Shown: positions 34,287-43,526 of the stretch, in pieces
How positions within the stretch are numbered: position 1 is the first letter of the stretch
How the letters are laid out: each line of letters begins with the position of its first letter
Assembly (NCBI GenBank): GCA_030267565.1
Contig: BRXU01000024.1
Span: 319,001-383,000 of the forward strand
DNA length: 64,000 nt
From: Pleodorina starrii
Lineage: Eukaryota; Chlorophyta; Chlorophyceae; Chlamydomonadales; Volvocaceae
Direction: 5' to 3'
The notes under the pieces: model-generated
Database searches by the model: none
Seen by the model: the letters and a program-made list of their open reading frames with translations, nothing else
What the model was told of the DNA's origin: nothing
Position numbers and translations under genes: made by a program

Positions 34287-35682
34287 ATTGGTGCGGGGCT
34301 GTTGTGGCCAAAAGCCAAGGAATCCTCGGCGGAAGCAGTCGTGCCTCTGACGGCTCTGCCGCCACAGTAGCGACCGAGCTGAATGCTTCCGTCGTGGGTA
34401 CCAAAAGCGACTGGGCTGGCAGCAGGTAATTCATGTAATGATTATTATTGCCCGTTGTATGACGCAGCTCTCCGCCTGGGCTTGCTGACTTGGCGCGCGG
34501 GGCTATTGGTAAGGTTCATCCACCAGAGGTAAAAGTGCGGAAGGCAAGGTTACCGCCTTGTGCAGTGAAAAGCACGGGACATGTATCACACTACAACATT
34601 ATTCTTAGAATTCTCGGCAGGTCTCGGCGCAGATGCCCAGCGCAGCCTTATCCACGCCCCTCCCCTTCCAGCCAATTGTCACGGCAAGCCATATAAACAC
34701 CATCTATCATACATTGAACTGATATTAACTATTGTATATTGGAACTGGTGCGCACTTTCGGCTGCACTTTGGTTACGAACGTTGCCAGAGCAGGACCGGC
34801 ACGCTTTGCGGTACACTGCACAGCACTGCAACTGGTTTACAGCCAGGAAGGCCTGCTTACGACATGTCATTCCTTGCTTTTTGCAGAAACAAACATTCTG
34901 GTTTGCATTCTGGTTTGTTGGCTTTGCGTAAGCTGTGCTCCGGGCTTACTTAGACTTGAGATAATAGGCAGCCAAGTAACGCTCTGCATGCATTCACACA
35001 TAAACTACTTGTAACCCGATTCGGATAGCATCCACGTGCCTATCGGACTTGTCGGGGGTGGCGGGGTGTGCGTCTGTCGCAACCGCTGGCAGCAGGACGT
35101 TTGCGCTCAGCGACTGATGCAGCTGGCCAAAGGACCACCACAGTTGGCTCATCGCAGGCAAACGGGAGGTGCTCGGCGAGGCGTTGCGCCGGGTGGGATG
35201 TGTTACCATCTGGTCACCAAGACGAGGCGAGGGCGGGGGAGCCCAGTGCCGGCCGCATCGCGCACAGATACCCAGCAGAGCCTTCCCCCCGGCCCTACCT
35301 TGACACGTTCAGTCGTTCACCCTAGGTCGGTTGGACCTTTCAGATGTCCGGCGACTTCCGGTGGGCCTCGCCGGTATCACAAGGGGGCCTATGCGGTATG
35401 CGAAAAGTGAACGAGCGTATGCAAACTTTCAAGGTCCTCAGTTGCGGCGCTAACGTAAACCCGTCTGCTACGCAGCAACAGCGGCCCGCCCTTAGATACG
35501 TAGGTCGTGGATCGCCTGCTTGCTGCGCTTCGGACCATTCTCGCATATGCTTCGTACGCAAGCCAAAATGCTTCAACCGCCGCACCTCGCGCCTCGGTAA
35601 CGCTTACTGTCACACCCGTCCATGTCGACAGTAACCACACGAACGCATCGAACAGGCAATTCCTCACTACGAATGGAATGGG
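34287..35682. other. Upstream region of the coiled-coil gene in unit 1
   Basis: 34287-34437 is shared with unit 2 and probably contains the gene's promoter. 34438-34505 and 34826-35682 have no counterpart in unit 2. No gene is supported. Confidence 0.5.
34506..34825 (+). repeat. Segment X, forward copy
   Basis: About 320 bases from TTGGTAAGGTTCAT to GTACACTGCACAGCA. Unit 2 contains the same segment in reverse orientation at 40360-40684. No terminal inverted repeat or open frame of note was found. Confidence 0.85.
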
Positions 35683-36721
35683 CTGTCATCTCAGATGGTG
35701 GAGGAGGAGCTACTCGTCAAGTTGTTCGGTCGTGTTTGCTATTGACGCCTAGTGCAGGGCTAGTGCAGGGCACCGGAAGGTCTTCACCCAACCGCAGAAT
35801 TATCGGCGCCCATTCTCGCGTTGCGTCATCGTACCGTATAACGTGCGCACCGTAATCGATTGCGACTTCGTAACGAAAGACCTGCATGCATGCCGAGGCG
35901 CCGCCTCCGGGCATGTAATGACTAGTCACCTTTGCACCGTTGTCGGTTTGTTACCGTTAGATACCGACCGCTGAGGCTCTCGTCCCCTACAGGGGCCATC
36001 CCGCGCCACAACGTGTCCGTTAAGCGGCTCTTGCGTGTCAATTTTGTGTTCGGCATGACCCACGCAAGATCTGTCCATTTTGGGTCCGCCGCGGTCAGCA
36101 GCCGCGGCGTTAGGTGAAGCGTCAGTGTACCGTATTACGCTGGATGCACCAGCAGCCCTCGAGTCAACTGTGAAACGGTTCGCTCAACCCTTTGCTCAAC
36201 ACGTCATCATCACGCGGCGCGGTGGGCTTGCGGTGGGGTGGTCGCGGTGAAGCCTCAGCATCACAGCACCAACGCTCCCATAAGCTCCTCACCATTCCGT
36301 CTTGCGCCAATCACCTTCGCTACCGTCACCCCTCACGCCCTGAACCCCCGACTTGCCGTACACCATGCAGCCCTCCGTCCATAACGCACGCGACTGCCAT
36401 GTAAAGCATTTTGGCGGCAGTGCAATGAGGCGCCTTTTGGCAGCGCCACCACCACCACCCTAGGTACCGTATCTCTAGGCGGCACCGCCGCCTACCGACA
36501 TCACAATCGCGCGCTCCCACTGTTTTATGACACTGAATCGCATACGCACATGGGTCACCCCCGACGCAATGCCTGACCTGATCACGCAGGGCTCACCCAC
36601 CAGCGCCGGCCGCCCGCCGATGCCGATATCCCGGAGGCCCGGAAGCCCAGCTCTCTTTCCTGCCGCCAATGACTGGACAAATGTCCTGGAAAGGTGCCCA
36701 GCAAGCACTCGAACGTGGCAT

Positions 36722-37245
36722 CCCTTACCCCTCCCCGAGGGGGAGGGGCAAGGGGTTGTGGATTCTTCATAATTAATATGAAGAATCCACAACCCCTTAC
36801 CCCTCCCCCCCTGGCAGGCTCAACGCGGACAAGTGGGATGTACAGCACCGGAATACCCCATACCGGTAGCCCCTTCTCAACACCCTGTCCGTGCTCATCC
36901 TAGACTTCTTCTTCACGCCACCTGCCTGCAGCTCTGCACCTAGGGCTCGGCTCCCGCTTGATCCATGTGCAGCAACAAGGTCCACAAGCCCCCGGCGAAT
37001 CCCTGAGCACTGTGAGCACTCGCGTAGCGCAACGGCGCTGTGCCGCACGTGCGTATCCGTACGTGGCCAGGTACACACTTCGGGTCTGCAGTTGGAATCA
37101 CATCACAAGTTCACATCACACATCACACTCCATCGCAGCAACTCCTGGCTCCGCGAGTTTCCTCGCACGCATCGGCAGCCGCCTGGGACATGCCTTCGCC
37201 CACATCGGCCCACCTGCACCCTCCAAACTCCGACGCCCCTTCAAA
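36722..37245. mobile_element. Unit-1-specific insertion with foldback end
   Basis: Unit 1 and unit 2 share CGAACGTGGCATC and then CCCGCCGCCCGAG, but only unit 1 has about 520 bases between. The left end of this extra DNA is the foldback at 36738-36810. No protein is supported in it. It is either an insertion in unit 1 or a deletion from unit 2; the hairpin end favours a small mobile element. Confidence 0.55.
36738..36810. repeat. Near-perfect foldback (inverted repeat)
   Basis: Left arm ends GGTTGTGGATTCTTCAT (to 36770), a 7-base AATTAAT loop follows, and the right arm starts ATGAAGAATCCACAACC (from 36778). Arms of about 33 bases differ at one position. The bases just left (CCCTTACCCCTCCCC) can also pair with the left arm's outer part, giving a three-way arrangement. 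Confidence 0.9.
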
Positions 37246-38642
37246 CTCACCCGCCGCCCGAGTCTCGAGAGCCGGACCAGCCCCCGCCGGAGCCCCGAGG
37301 TGACTGCTCCCCTTCCCTGCACGGTACGGCTCTGGAAAGCTTAAGCACTTCACCGGGAACAATGCGCCGAGTCGTCACCTAGGCGGCTGAGGCTATTTGC
37401 ACGTCGTGCCGTAACGGCGTCCCTACATGAACGGCCTTGGGAGCAAGCGGCTCACAGTAAGCCTGCCGGGTCATTCGCTCTCCTAACTGAACGCTACCTA
37501 ACACCCGTCACCCACAGACCTGCTGGTCCCGCTGTCGCCTCGCTTCGGCATCCCTGACCCGCTGCTGGTGCCGGGCCTGAGCGTCCTTTTTGAGGACGTC
37601 GAAGTCGGGCTTCTGCGCGAACTTGTGCCGCTCGTGCTGCTTCAGCACCTCGACCGTGTACTTGCAGCACATGACCGCGCAATTGGCAAGGGAGGGCCTC
37701 GGAGCTGCATGCCCCGAGATGGCATGGTGGCCTGCACGGTAGCCGGGATGGGGTCCGTACGGCGTGTCAGCTCCCGCAGCATCAGTAGTCATGCACGGCA
37801 CGTTTGGAGGCGGCGTACATCCGTCGGCGTGTAATCTACTGCCATAGATAGTACTACTAGGAGCGTTTTAGGGGGTCAAAAATGAGGAGCCGTCACACCC
37901 TTCCCTGCCTTGTAGGTGGGCTAGCCCATGGGGGTGGATCGCAAGTGGGAACAGGGTTTTCGACCACAGGGTTCATTTCCTTATCCCTTCTCAATGCGGG
38001 AGTGTGAATGCGGACCTTCCAGAAGTTGGACACCGTACTTGGGCGCACTACCGTGAACCACCTGAGGCTTCAGGGTACCATTGACGGGCCCACGCCAAGT
38101 GGCCGGGGATCAGGGCTCAACCTGCTTGCAGTTAGCCCAGACAGAGGATTGCCTCTGCTTTGTGTGAGTGATCTCCTCCCTGTCCCCGCGCTGTGTCACC
38201 TTGGCCCGCCCTGGCTTCGAATCCTCAGAGCTGGCCTTCGCTACAACTCCCCCAAGTAAACAACTACCCCGAGAACGAGAACAATTCCAGAAACGCTTGC
38301 CGCTTACCGAGAGCGTTGCCGGCCTCTTTGACAGCGCTGAAGTAAACGATGTAGCCGGGGAACGCCCCTTTCCTTTGGACCTTTTGGATCATGTCCGCCA
38401 GGCCTGTGGGGGCAATGCCAAGCTCGCTGCATTTTGCCTGCGACGGAAAAACCGGTAAGGCGACGCCGAGTAGAGGAGCCATCCGATATTCCATGCCGTA
38501 TCGTGCAGCGCCCGCCCCCCACCCACCCAATTCCCAAGCCCACCTGTGCCCGTAGCCTAGTTAATGTGCATAGGACATGATAATGAGCTGCGCCGTACGG
38601 CACAAGGATATCACCAGACCAGCACCAACCTTGCAAAACGCT

Positions 38643-38654
38643 TCCATGAGGGTG
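38643..38654. repeat. Target-site duplication, left copy
   Basis: TCCATGAGGGTG directly before the inserted element. It is identical to 39942-39953, while unit 1 has a single copy at 34021-34032. Confidence 0.95.
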
Positions 38655-39941
38655 ATGTGATGTTGTTACAAGCTTTGAGCTCGTAAGGCCCAGACGAGCC
38701 AGGAGGCTCATGGACCACTTGAACTCGAAACACAAAGACACAGAAAGAAAAGAAAAACGTAAGCCCTGAACTGAGTTGAATAAAGAACTGTTCGTTCAGA
38801 GAACCAAAAGTCGACGCCAAGCAGAAGAGTCAGAAGTCGTACAACACGCTCTTGCCCTCGCTTGAGTACCTGATGTCCGCCTGCCCCGACCATTTAGGGG
38901 AGAACCCGCTGTTAATCAGGGACCGAAACACCTCCGTCCGCTGCCTCCTGAGCTCCATCACCTCCGTGGACAGATACGGTGTGACAACCACGCTCGTCCA
39001 ACCCTCCTGCCGTGCTTTGCTCAGCAACTTGGTAAACGCGATCCGCTTGTGGGGGTCCACCCCAACCACCGCACTCCACCTACCGCTGCTCGATTGCCAG
39101 CAACGAAGATACCTAGCGCCAAACTCCCCCGAACCCGGCCCAAGAACGTCACTCCACACGCCTCCCTGCAACTTTTGCAGCTGTGCCTTGGTAAGATTCT
39201 TGAGCACCAGCTCGCCCAAATCCGCATCACCCTTGGGGGCGCTTGACGGCGAGTCCGACGTCGAGGCCTCGCTGCACGACATCCGGCGCTGTAAAACGGC
39301 CTCCTTCATGGCCCTGTGATCCGCCTGAAACGCCTCAGAAAGCATCTCCAAAGCTTGAACACGGTTGGTGGTGTCACTTGATGTTGACTGCAGTGCCTCC
39401 ACACGTCCCCAGTTCCGCTTGGTCATCCACGCAAGAGGACAAGGCGGCGTCAGTCTCGCTGAGCCGTGAGAAAAGCTCACAAATGAGGACATCCGTCGGC
39501 ATATTCTGGGCCAGCTTCTTGTAAACGTCCTTCCCAGGCTCCCAGCTCGTCTCCTCCCACTTGGTCTTGGCGGCTTGCATAGGATCTCCACCAACGGCGG
39601 CCCGTTTTATTATGCTCTCCATTAGTTCCTTAGTCACATTCGTCCGGAGGCGCGTCTCTTCCACCAGATCTTCCAAGGACCTGAAAACCGAGAACCTATT
39701 CGCGGCTGGCGTCTCCATCCTCTTCTGCTCAGCCCCAACAATCTTGATACCTCAAAAGCCGAAGTGTTGTGTTATTATGTTTATTGTGTTGTTGTGTTGT
39801 GTTGTGTTGTTGTGTTGTGTTGTGTTGTTGTGTTGTTGTTGTGTTGTGTGTTGTGTTGTTGTGTTGTGTTGTGTTGTTGTTGTGTTGTTGTTGTGTTGTG
39901 TTGTGTTGTTGTTGTTGTTGTTGTTGTGTTGTTGTTGTGTG
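38655..39941 (-). mobile_element. ORF1-only (HAL1-like) non-LTR retroelement insertion
   Basis: 1287 bases flanked by the 12-bp duplication TCCATGAGGGTG. On the minus strand an ORF starts at 39718 (METPAANRFSVFRSLEDLVE) and, after one frameshift near 39430, continues to a stop near 38835 (ending YSSEGKSVLYDF). The middle is coiled-coil-like (VQALEMLSEAFQADHRAMKE). The C-terminal part, with VVVTPYLSTEVMELRRQR then a hydrophobic stretch and ADIRYSSEG, resembles the C-terminal domain of L1-type ORF1 RNA-binding proteins. No reverse transcriptase is present. The 3' end matches 18955-19066. A (TTGTG/TTG)n tract lies at the ORF1-upstream end. The ORF1 assignment is an inference from pattern. Confidence 0.75.
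39771..39941. repeat. (TTGTG/TTG)n microsatellite
   Basis: About 170 bases of mixed TTGTG and TTG units, at the upstream end of the retroelement and touching the right target-site duplication. It produces long valine/cysteine or Asn/Thr/Gln-rich translations that are not genes. Confidence 0.95.
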
Positions 39942-39953
39942 TCCATGAGGGTG
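39942..39953. repeat. Target-site duplication, right copy
   Basis: TCCATGAGGGTG, matching 38643-38654. Confidence 0.95.
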
Positions 39954-40359
39954 CGTGCTGCGACGCCAACGGCTTGGTATACGGCATCAAGGTTTTCGGC
40001 AGCCTTCTGTGCCTCCATCTTTGCCTCGAACGCCCTTACAGCTTCAGCCTCGTAACAGGTACGGTCGCGAAAGATCGACTCGCCGGCTTCCCGCCATGCC
40101 TCCTCGAAAGCCTCCCTTTGCTCGTCCGCCGTCCAGCAGTCGTTAGGGCTGTCGTATCCAGCCGCTTTCCCCAGCACCTTCTGCCCATCCGGATAAGCGA
40201 ACGACATATTGGTGCGGGGCTGTTGTGGCCAAAAGCCAAGGAATCCTCGGCGGAAGCAGTCGTGCCTCTGACGCCTCTGCCGCCACAGTAGCGACCGAGC
40301 TGAATGCTTCCGTCGTGGATACCAAAAGCGACTGGGCTGGCAGCAGGTAATTCATGTAT

Positions 40360-40684
40360 TGCTGTGCAGTGTACCGCAAAGCGTGCCGGTCCTGCTCTGG
40401 CAACGTTCGTAACCAAAGTGCAGCCGAAAGTGCGAACCAGTTCCAATATACAATAGTTAATATCAGTTCAATGTATGATAGATGATGTTTATATGGCTTG
40501 CCGTGACAATTGGCTGGAAGGGGAGGGGCGTGGATAAGGCTGCGCCGGGCATCTGCGCCGAGACCTGCCGAGAATTCTAAGAATAATGTTGTAGTGTGAT
40601 ACATGTCCCGTGAAGCTTTTCACTGCACAAGGCGGTAACCTTGCCTTCCGCACTTTTACCTCTGGTGGAATGAACCTTACCAAC
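40360..40684 (-). repeat. Segment X, inverted copy
   Basis: Reverse complement of 34506-34825 with few changes (the CACGGGACATGTATCACAC and CCTTATCCACGCCCC words are kept). It follows directly on the shared gene-upstream block of unit 2. Confidence 0.85.
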
Positions 40685-40784
40685 AAGAGAGGGTTGGACG
40701 ACTATACAAATAAACTATATAACAACTAGTACATATATACCAATTGTAATATATATACATATATTGTTGTAACAGAGCCAATCA

Positions 40785-41760
40785 CGCTAGTCCACTAGTC
40801 CCGCCATCCCACTAGTCCCCGCCGGGCCCCCCAGCCCCTCTAGTCCACTAGTCCCGCCATTCCACTAATCCCCGCCGGGCCCCCCAGCCCCTCCAGTCCA
40901 CTAGTCCCGCCATTCCACTAGTTCCCGCCGGGCCCCCCAGCCCCTCTAGTCCACTAGTCCCGCCATTCCACTAGTCCCCGCCGGGCCCCCCAGCCCCGCT
41001 AGTCCACTAGTCCCGCTAGTCCACTAGTCCCCGCCGGGGCCCCCTAGCCCCGCTAGCCCACTAGTCCCTCCATCCCACTAGTCCCCGCCGGGCCCCCCAG
41101 CCCCTCTAGTCCACTAGTCCCGCCATCCCACTAGTCCCCGCCGGGGCCCCCTAGCCCCGCTAGCCCACTAGTCCCGCCATTCCACTAGTTCCCGCCGGGC
41201 CCCCCAGCCCCTCTAGTCCACTAGTCCCGCCATTCCACTAGTCCCCGCCTTCCGTGAAACTAGTCACTGCATTCCACTGGTCCCTCCAGCCCACCAAGCC
41301 TCCTTCTGGTCCCTCTAGCCCCTCCCATTCTCTAGTCCCACTGGTCCCTATAGCCCCTCTAGTTCGCTAGTCCCTCTAGCCCTCCGGCCCACCATCCCCT
41401 CCGTCCCACTAGTCCCCACTGTCCCCTATAGCCCCTTCTGTTCACTAGTCCCTCTAGCCCCTCCAGCCTACCATCCCCTCCAGCCAACCATCCCCTCCAG
41501 GCCACTAGTCCCTCAGGCCCCCCGATCCCCCTCTAGTCCACTAGTCCCCTCCGGGGCCCCCTAGCCCCGCTAGCCCCCTAGCCCCGCTAGTCCACTAGTT
41601 CCCGCCGGGCCCCCTAGCCCCCCTCCAGTCCACTAGTCCCGCTAGTCCCTCCGGCTCTCTTGCCCTTCTGGTCGTCCAGTCCCTCTAGTCCACTACTCCC
41701 CCCAGGCCCTGTACTCCCCTCTAGCCCCACTAGTCCACTAGCCCGGGACTAGGGGACTAG
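40785..41760 (+). repeat. CTAGTCCACTAGTCCC minisatellite array
   Basis: Units of about 60 bases built from CTAGTCCACTAGTCCCGCC, ATTCCACTAGTCCCCGCCGG and GCCCCCCAGCCCCT. The first 450 bases are regular; later units decay to CCCCTCTAGTCCACTAG variants. At about 41745 the array flips to the other strand (GGGACTAGCGGGACTAGTGG), leaving a palindromic end. No counterpart exists in unit 1. Confidence 0.92.
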
Positions 41761-41854
41761 CGGGACTAGTGGGCTAGCGGGACTAGGGGGCTGTCGTCTC
41801 AAGATGGTGGAGGAGGAGGTACTCTCCAAGTTGTTCGGTCGTGCTTGCTATTGA

Positions 41855-42365
41855 CTGTCACGCTATCTCGTGTGATTGCCATAGAACGTGGCAGATACTG
41901 AGGACCGTTGCCTGTTTGCCAAGAGCCGTTGTCGGTTAGTTAGGAGCCGTTGGGTGTGGCCCCTTCGGATCAACTTCCGTGCATCGTTTCCGTGCGACGC
42001 CTGAGTCGTCGACACTTTGTTATTATTACATTTGTTTGTTGTCATTGTACGGGGCCCCGACTGAGCAAGGAGCAATATAGTGCGGGCTCCCCTGGAGGTA
42101 CGACAAGTGCATTGCGCGGGCTTGTTATAGTCCGGCGGCTGTGCGAAGCACCTTATCTGTGGTTCGCACTTTGCAGTATGAAGACTCTAAGTAGCATATA
42201 TTCACAGATCCGCGATTGACAGACCGCGTGAAGCAGTCTATTGTAAGTTCGTTCGGTAATCCGTTTCGGTAATCCGTTCTCCGAGGAGGACATTCGTGCC
42301 CAGGTCGCCCTAGGAGAGAGCTGCGTAGCTCGTCTCCCGAAGGCGCGTGCTCTTCCGTCAGTGCG
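41855..42365. mobile_element. Unit-2-specific ~510-base insertion
   Basis: Unit 1 reads GCTATTGACGCCTAGTGCAGG without interruption at 35739-35759; unit 2 has about 510 extra bases between the same flanks. The insert has no recognised protein and I could not define a clean target-site duplication. It contains two GAGCCGTTG words near its left end. Confidence 0.5.
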
Positions 42366-43526
42366 AACGCCTAGTGCAGGGCAGGGCACCAGAACGTCTT
42401 CACCCAACGGGCAGAAATATCGGCGCCCATCCTCGCGTGGCGTCATCGTACCGTATAACGTGCGTACCGTAATCGATTGCGACTTCGTAACGAAAGACCT
42501 GCATGCATGCCGCGGCGCCGCCTGCGGGCACGTAGTGACTAGTCACCTTCGCACCGTTGCCGGTTTAATACCGTTACATACCGACCGCTGAGGCTCTCGC
42601 CCCCCACAGGGGCGAGCAAACGAGCCATCCCCCGCCACAACGTGTCCGTAAGTGGCTCTTGCGTGTCAACAATTTTGTGTTCGATATTACCCACGCAAGG
42701 TCTGTGTCCATTTTGGGTCCGCAGCGGTCAGCAGCCGCGGCGTTGGGTGAAGCGTCAGTGTACCGTATTACGATGGTGGATGCACCAGCAGCCCTGGAGT
42801 CAACTGTGAAACGGTTGGCTCAACCCTTGTCTCAACACGTCATCATCATGCGGTGCGGTGGGCTTGCGGTGGGGTGGTCGCGGTGAAGCCTCAACATCAC
42901 AGCACCAACGCTCCCATAAGCCCCTCACCATTCCGTCTTGCGCCAATCACCCTCGGTACCGTCACCCCCTCACGCCCTGAACCCCCGACTTGCCGTACAC
43001 CATGCAGCCCTCCGTCCATAACGCACGCGACTGCCATGTGAAGCATTTTGGCGGCAGTGCAATGAGGCGACTTTTGGCAGCGCCACCACCACCACCCTAG
43101 GTATCTCTAGACGGCACCGCCGCCTACCGACATCATAATCGCGCGCTCCCACTGTTTTGTGACACTGAATTGCATACGCACATGGGTCACCCCCGACGCA
43201 ATTCCTGACCTGATCACGCAGGGGTCACTCTCCAGCGCCGCCCGCCCGCCGATGCCGATATCCCGGCCCGGAAGCCCAGCTCTCTTTCCTGCCGCCAATG
43301 ACTGTACGATTGTCCTGGAAAGGTGCCCAGCAAGCACTCGAACGTGGCATCGATTCTCCCGCCGCCCGAGCCGCGCCACCCGCCCGCCCGCCCGGTCTCG
43401 AGAGCCGGACGAGCCCCCAGCTGGAGCCCCGAGGTGCCTGCTTCCCTTCCCTGCAGCATCCCTGGTTCCCTCGTGAGCTGGTTCCGTTTATCAGCCTGCC
43501 TGTCAACCCGCCTGTCAGCCCGCTTG

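Larger units (their letters stand above)
32636..37320. repeat. Tandem duplication, unit 1
   Basis: Starts CGGTACGGCTCTGGAAAGC and ends CCCCTTCCCTGCA, directly followed by unit 2 starting with the same words. It holds exons 1-3 of the coiled-coil gene and its upstream region. Coding and non-coding parts are both closely similar to unit 2 apart from indels. Unit-specific parts are 34438-35682 and 36722-37245. Confidence 0.9.
37520..40207 (-). pseudogene. Truncated duplicate of the coiled-coil gene (exons 1-3 only), disrupted
   Basis: Exon 1 copy starts with the same MSFAYPDGQKVLGKAAG at 40207, runs to 39942, is interrupted by the retroelement, and continues 38654-38630. Exon 2 copy is 38437-38308 (12 bases shorter than the original, in frame) and exon 3 copy is 37704-37520 (same 185 bases long). 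Splice sites are kept and the coding differences are few (for example KFGQKPDFTALKRD becomes KFAQKPDFDVLKKD). The coiled-coil and membrane exons are absent from the unit. With an insertion inside exon 1 it is unlikely to make a useful protein. Confidence 0.85.
37321..43455. repeat. Tandem duplication, unit 2 (expanded)
   Basis: Head-to-tail second copy of the 4.7 kb unit, lengthened to 6.1 kb by a 1.29 kb retroelement (38655-39941), the minisatellite array at 40785-41760 and about 510 bases at 41855-42365. 41791-43455 parallels 35683-37320. The right end lies about 70 bases beyond the stop codon of the first exostosin gene, in its 3' flank. Confidence 0.9.

Noticed and set aside
39764..40055. 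Valine/cysteine-rich and Asn/Thr/Gln-rich open frames
   Set aside because: Translation of the (TTGTG/TTG)n microsatellite.
40785..41760. CRISPR-like array
   Set aside because: The units are contiguous and degenerate, without unique spacers of constant size, and the genome is eukaryotic; it is a minisatellite.
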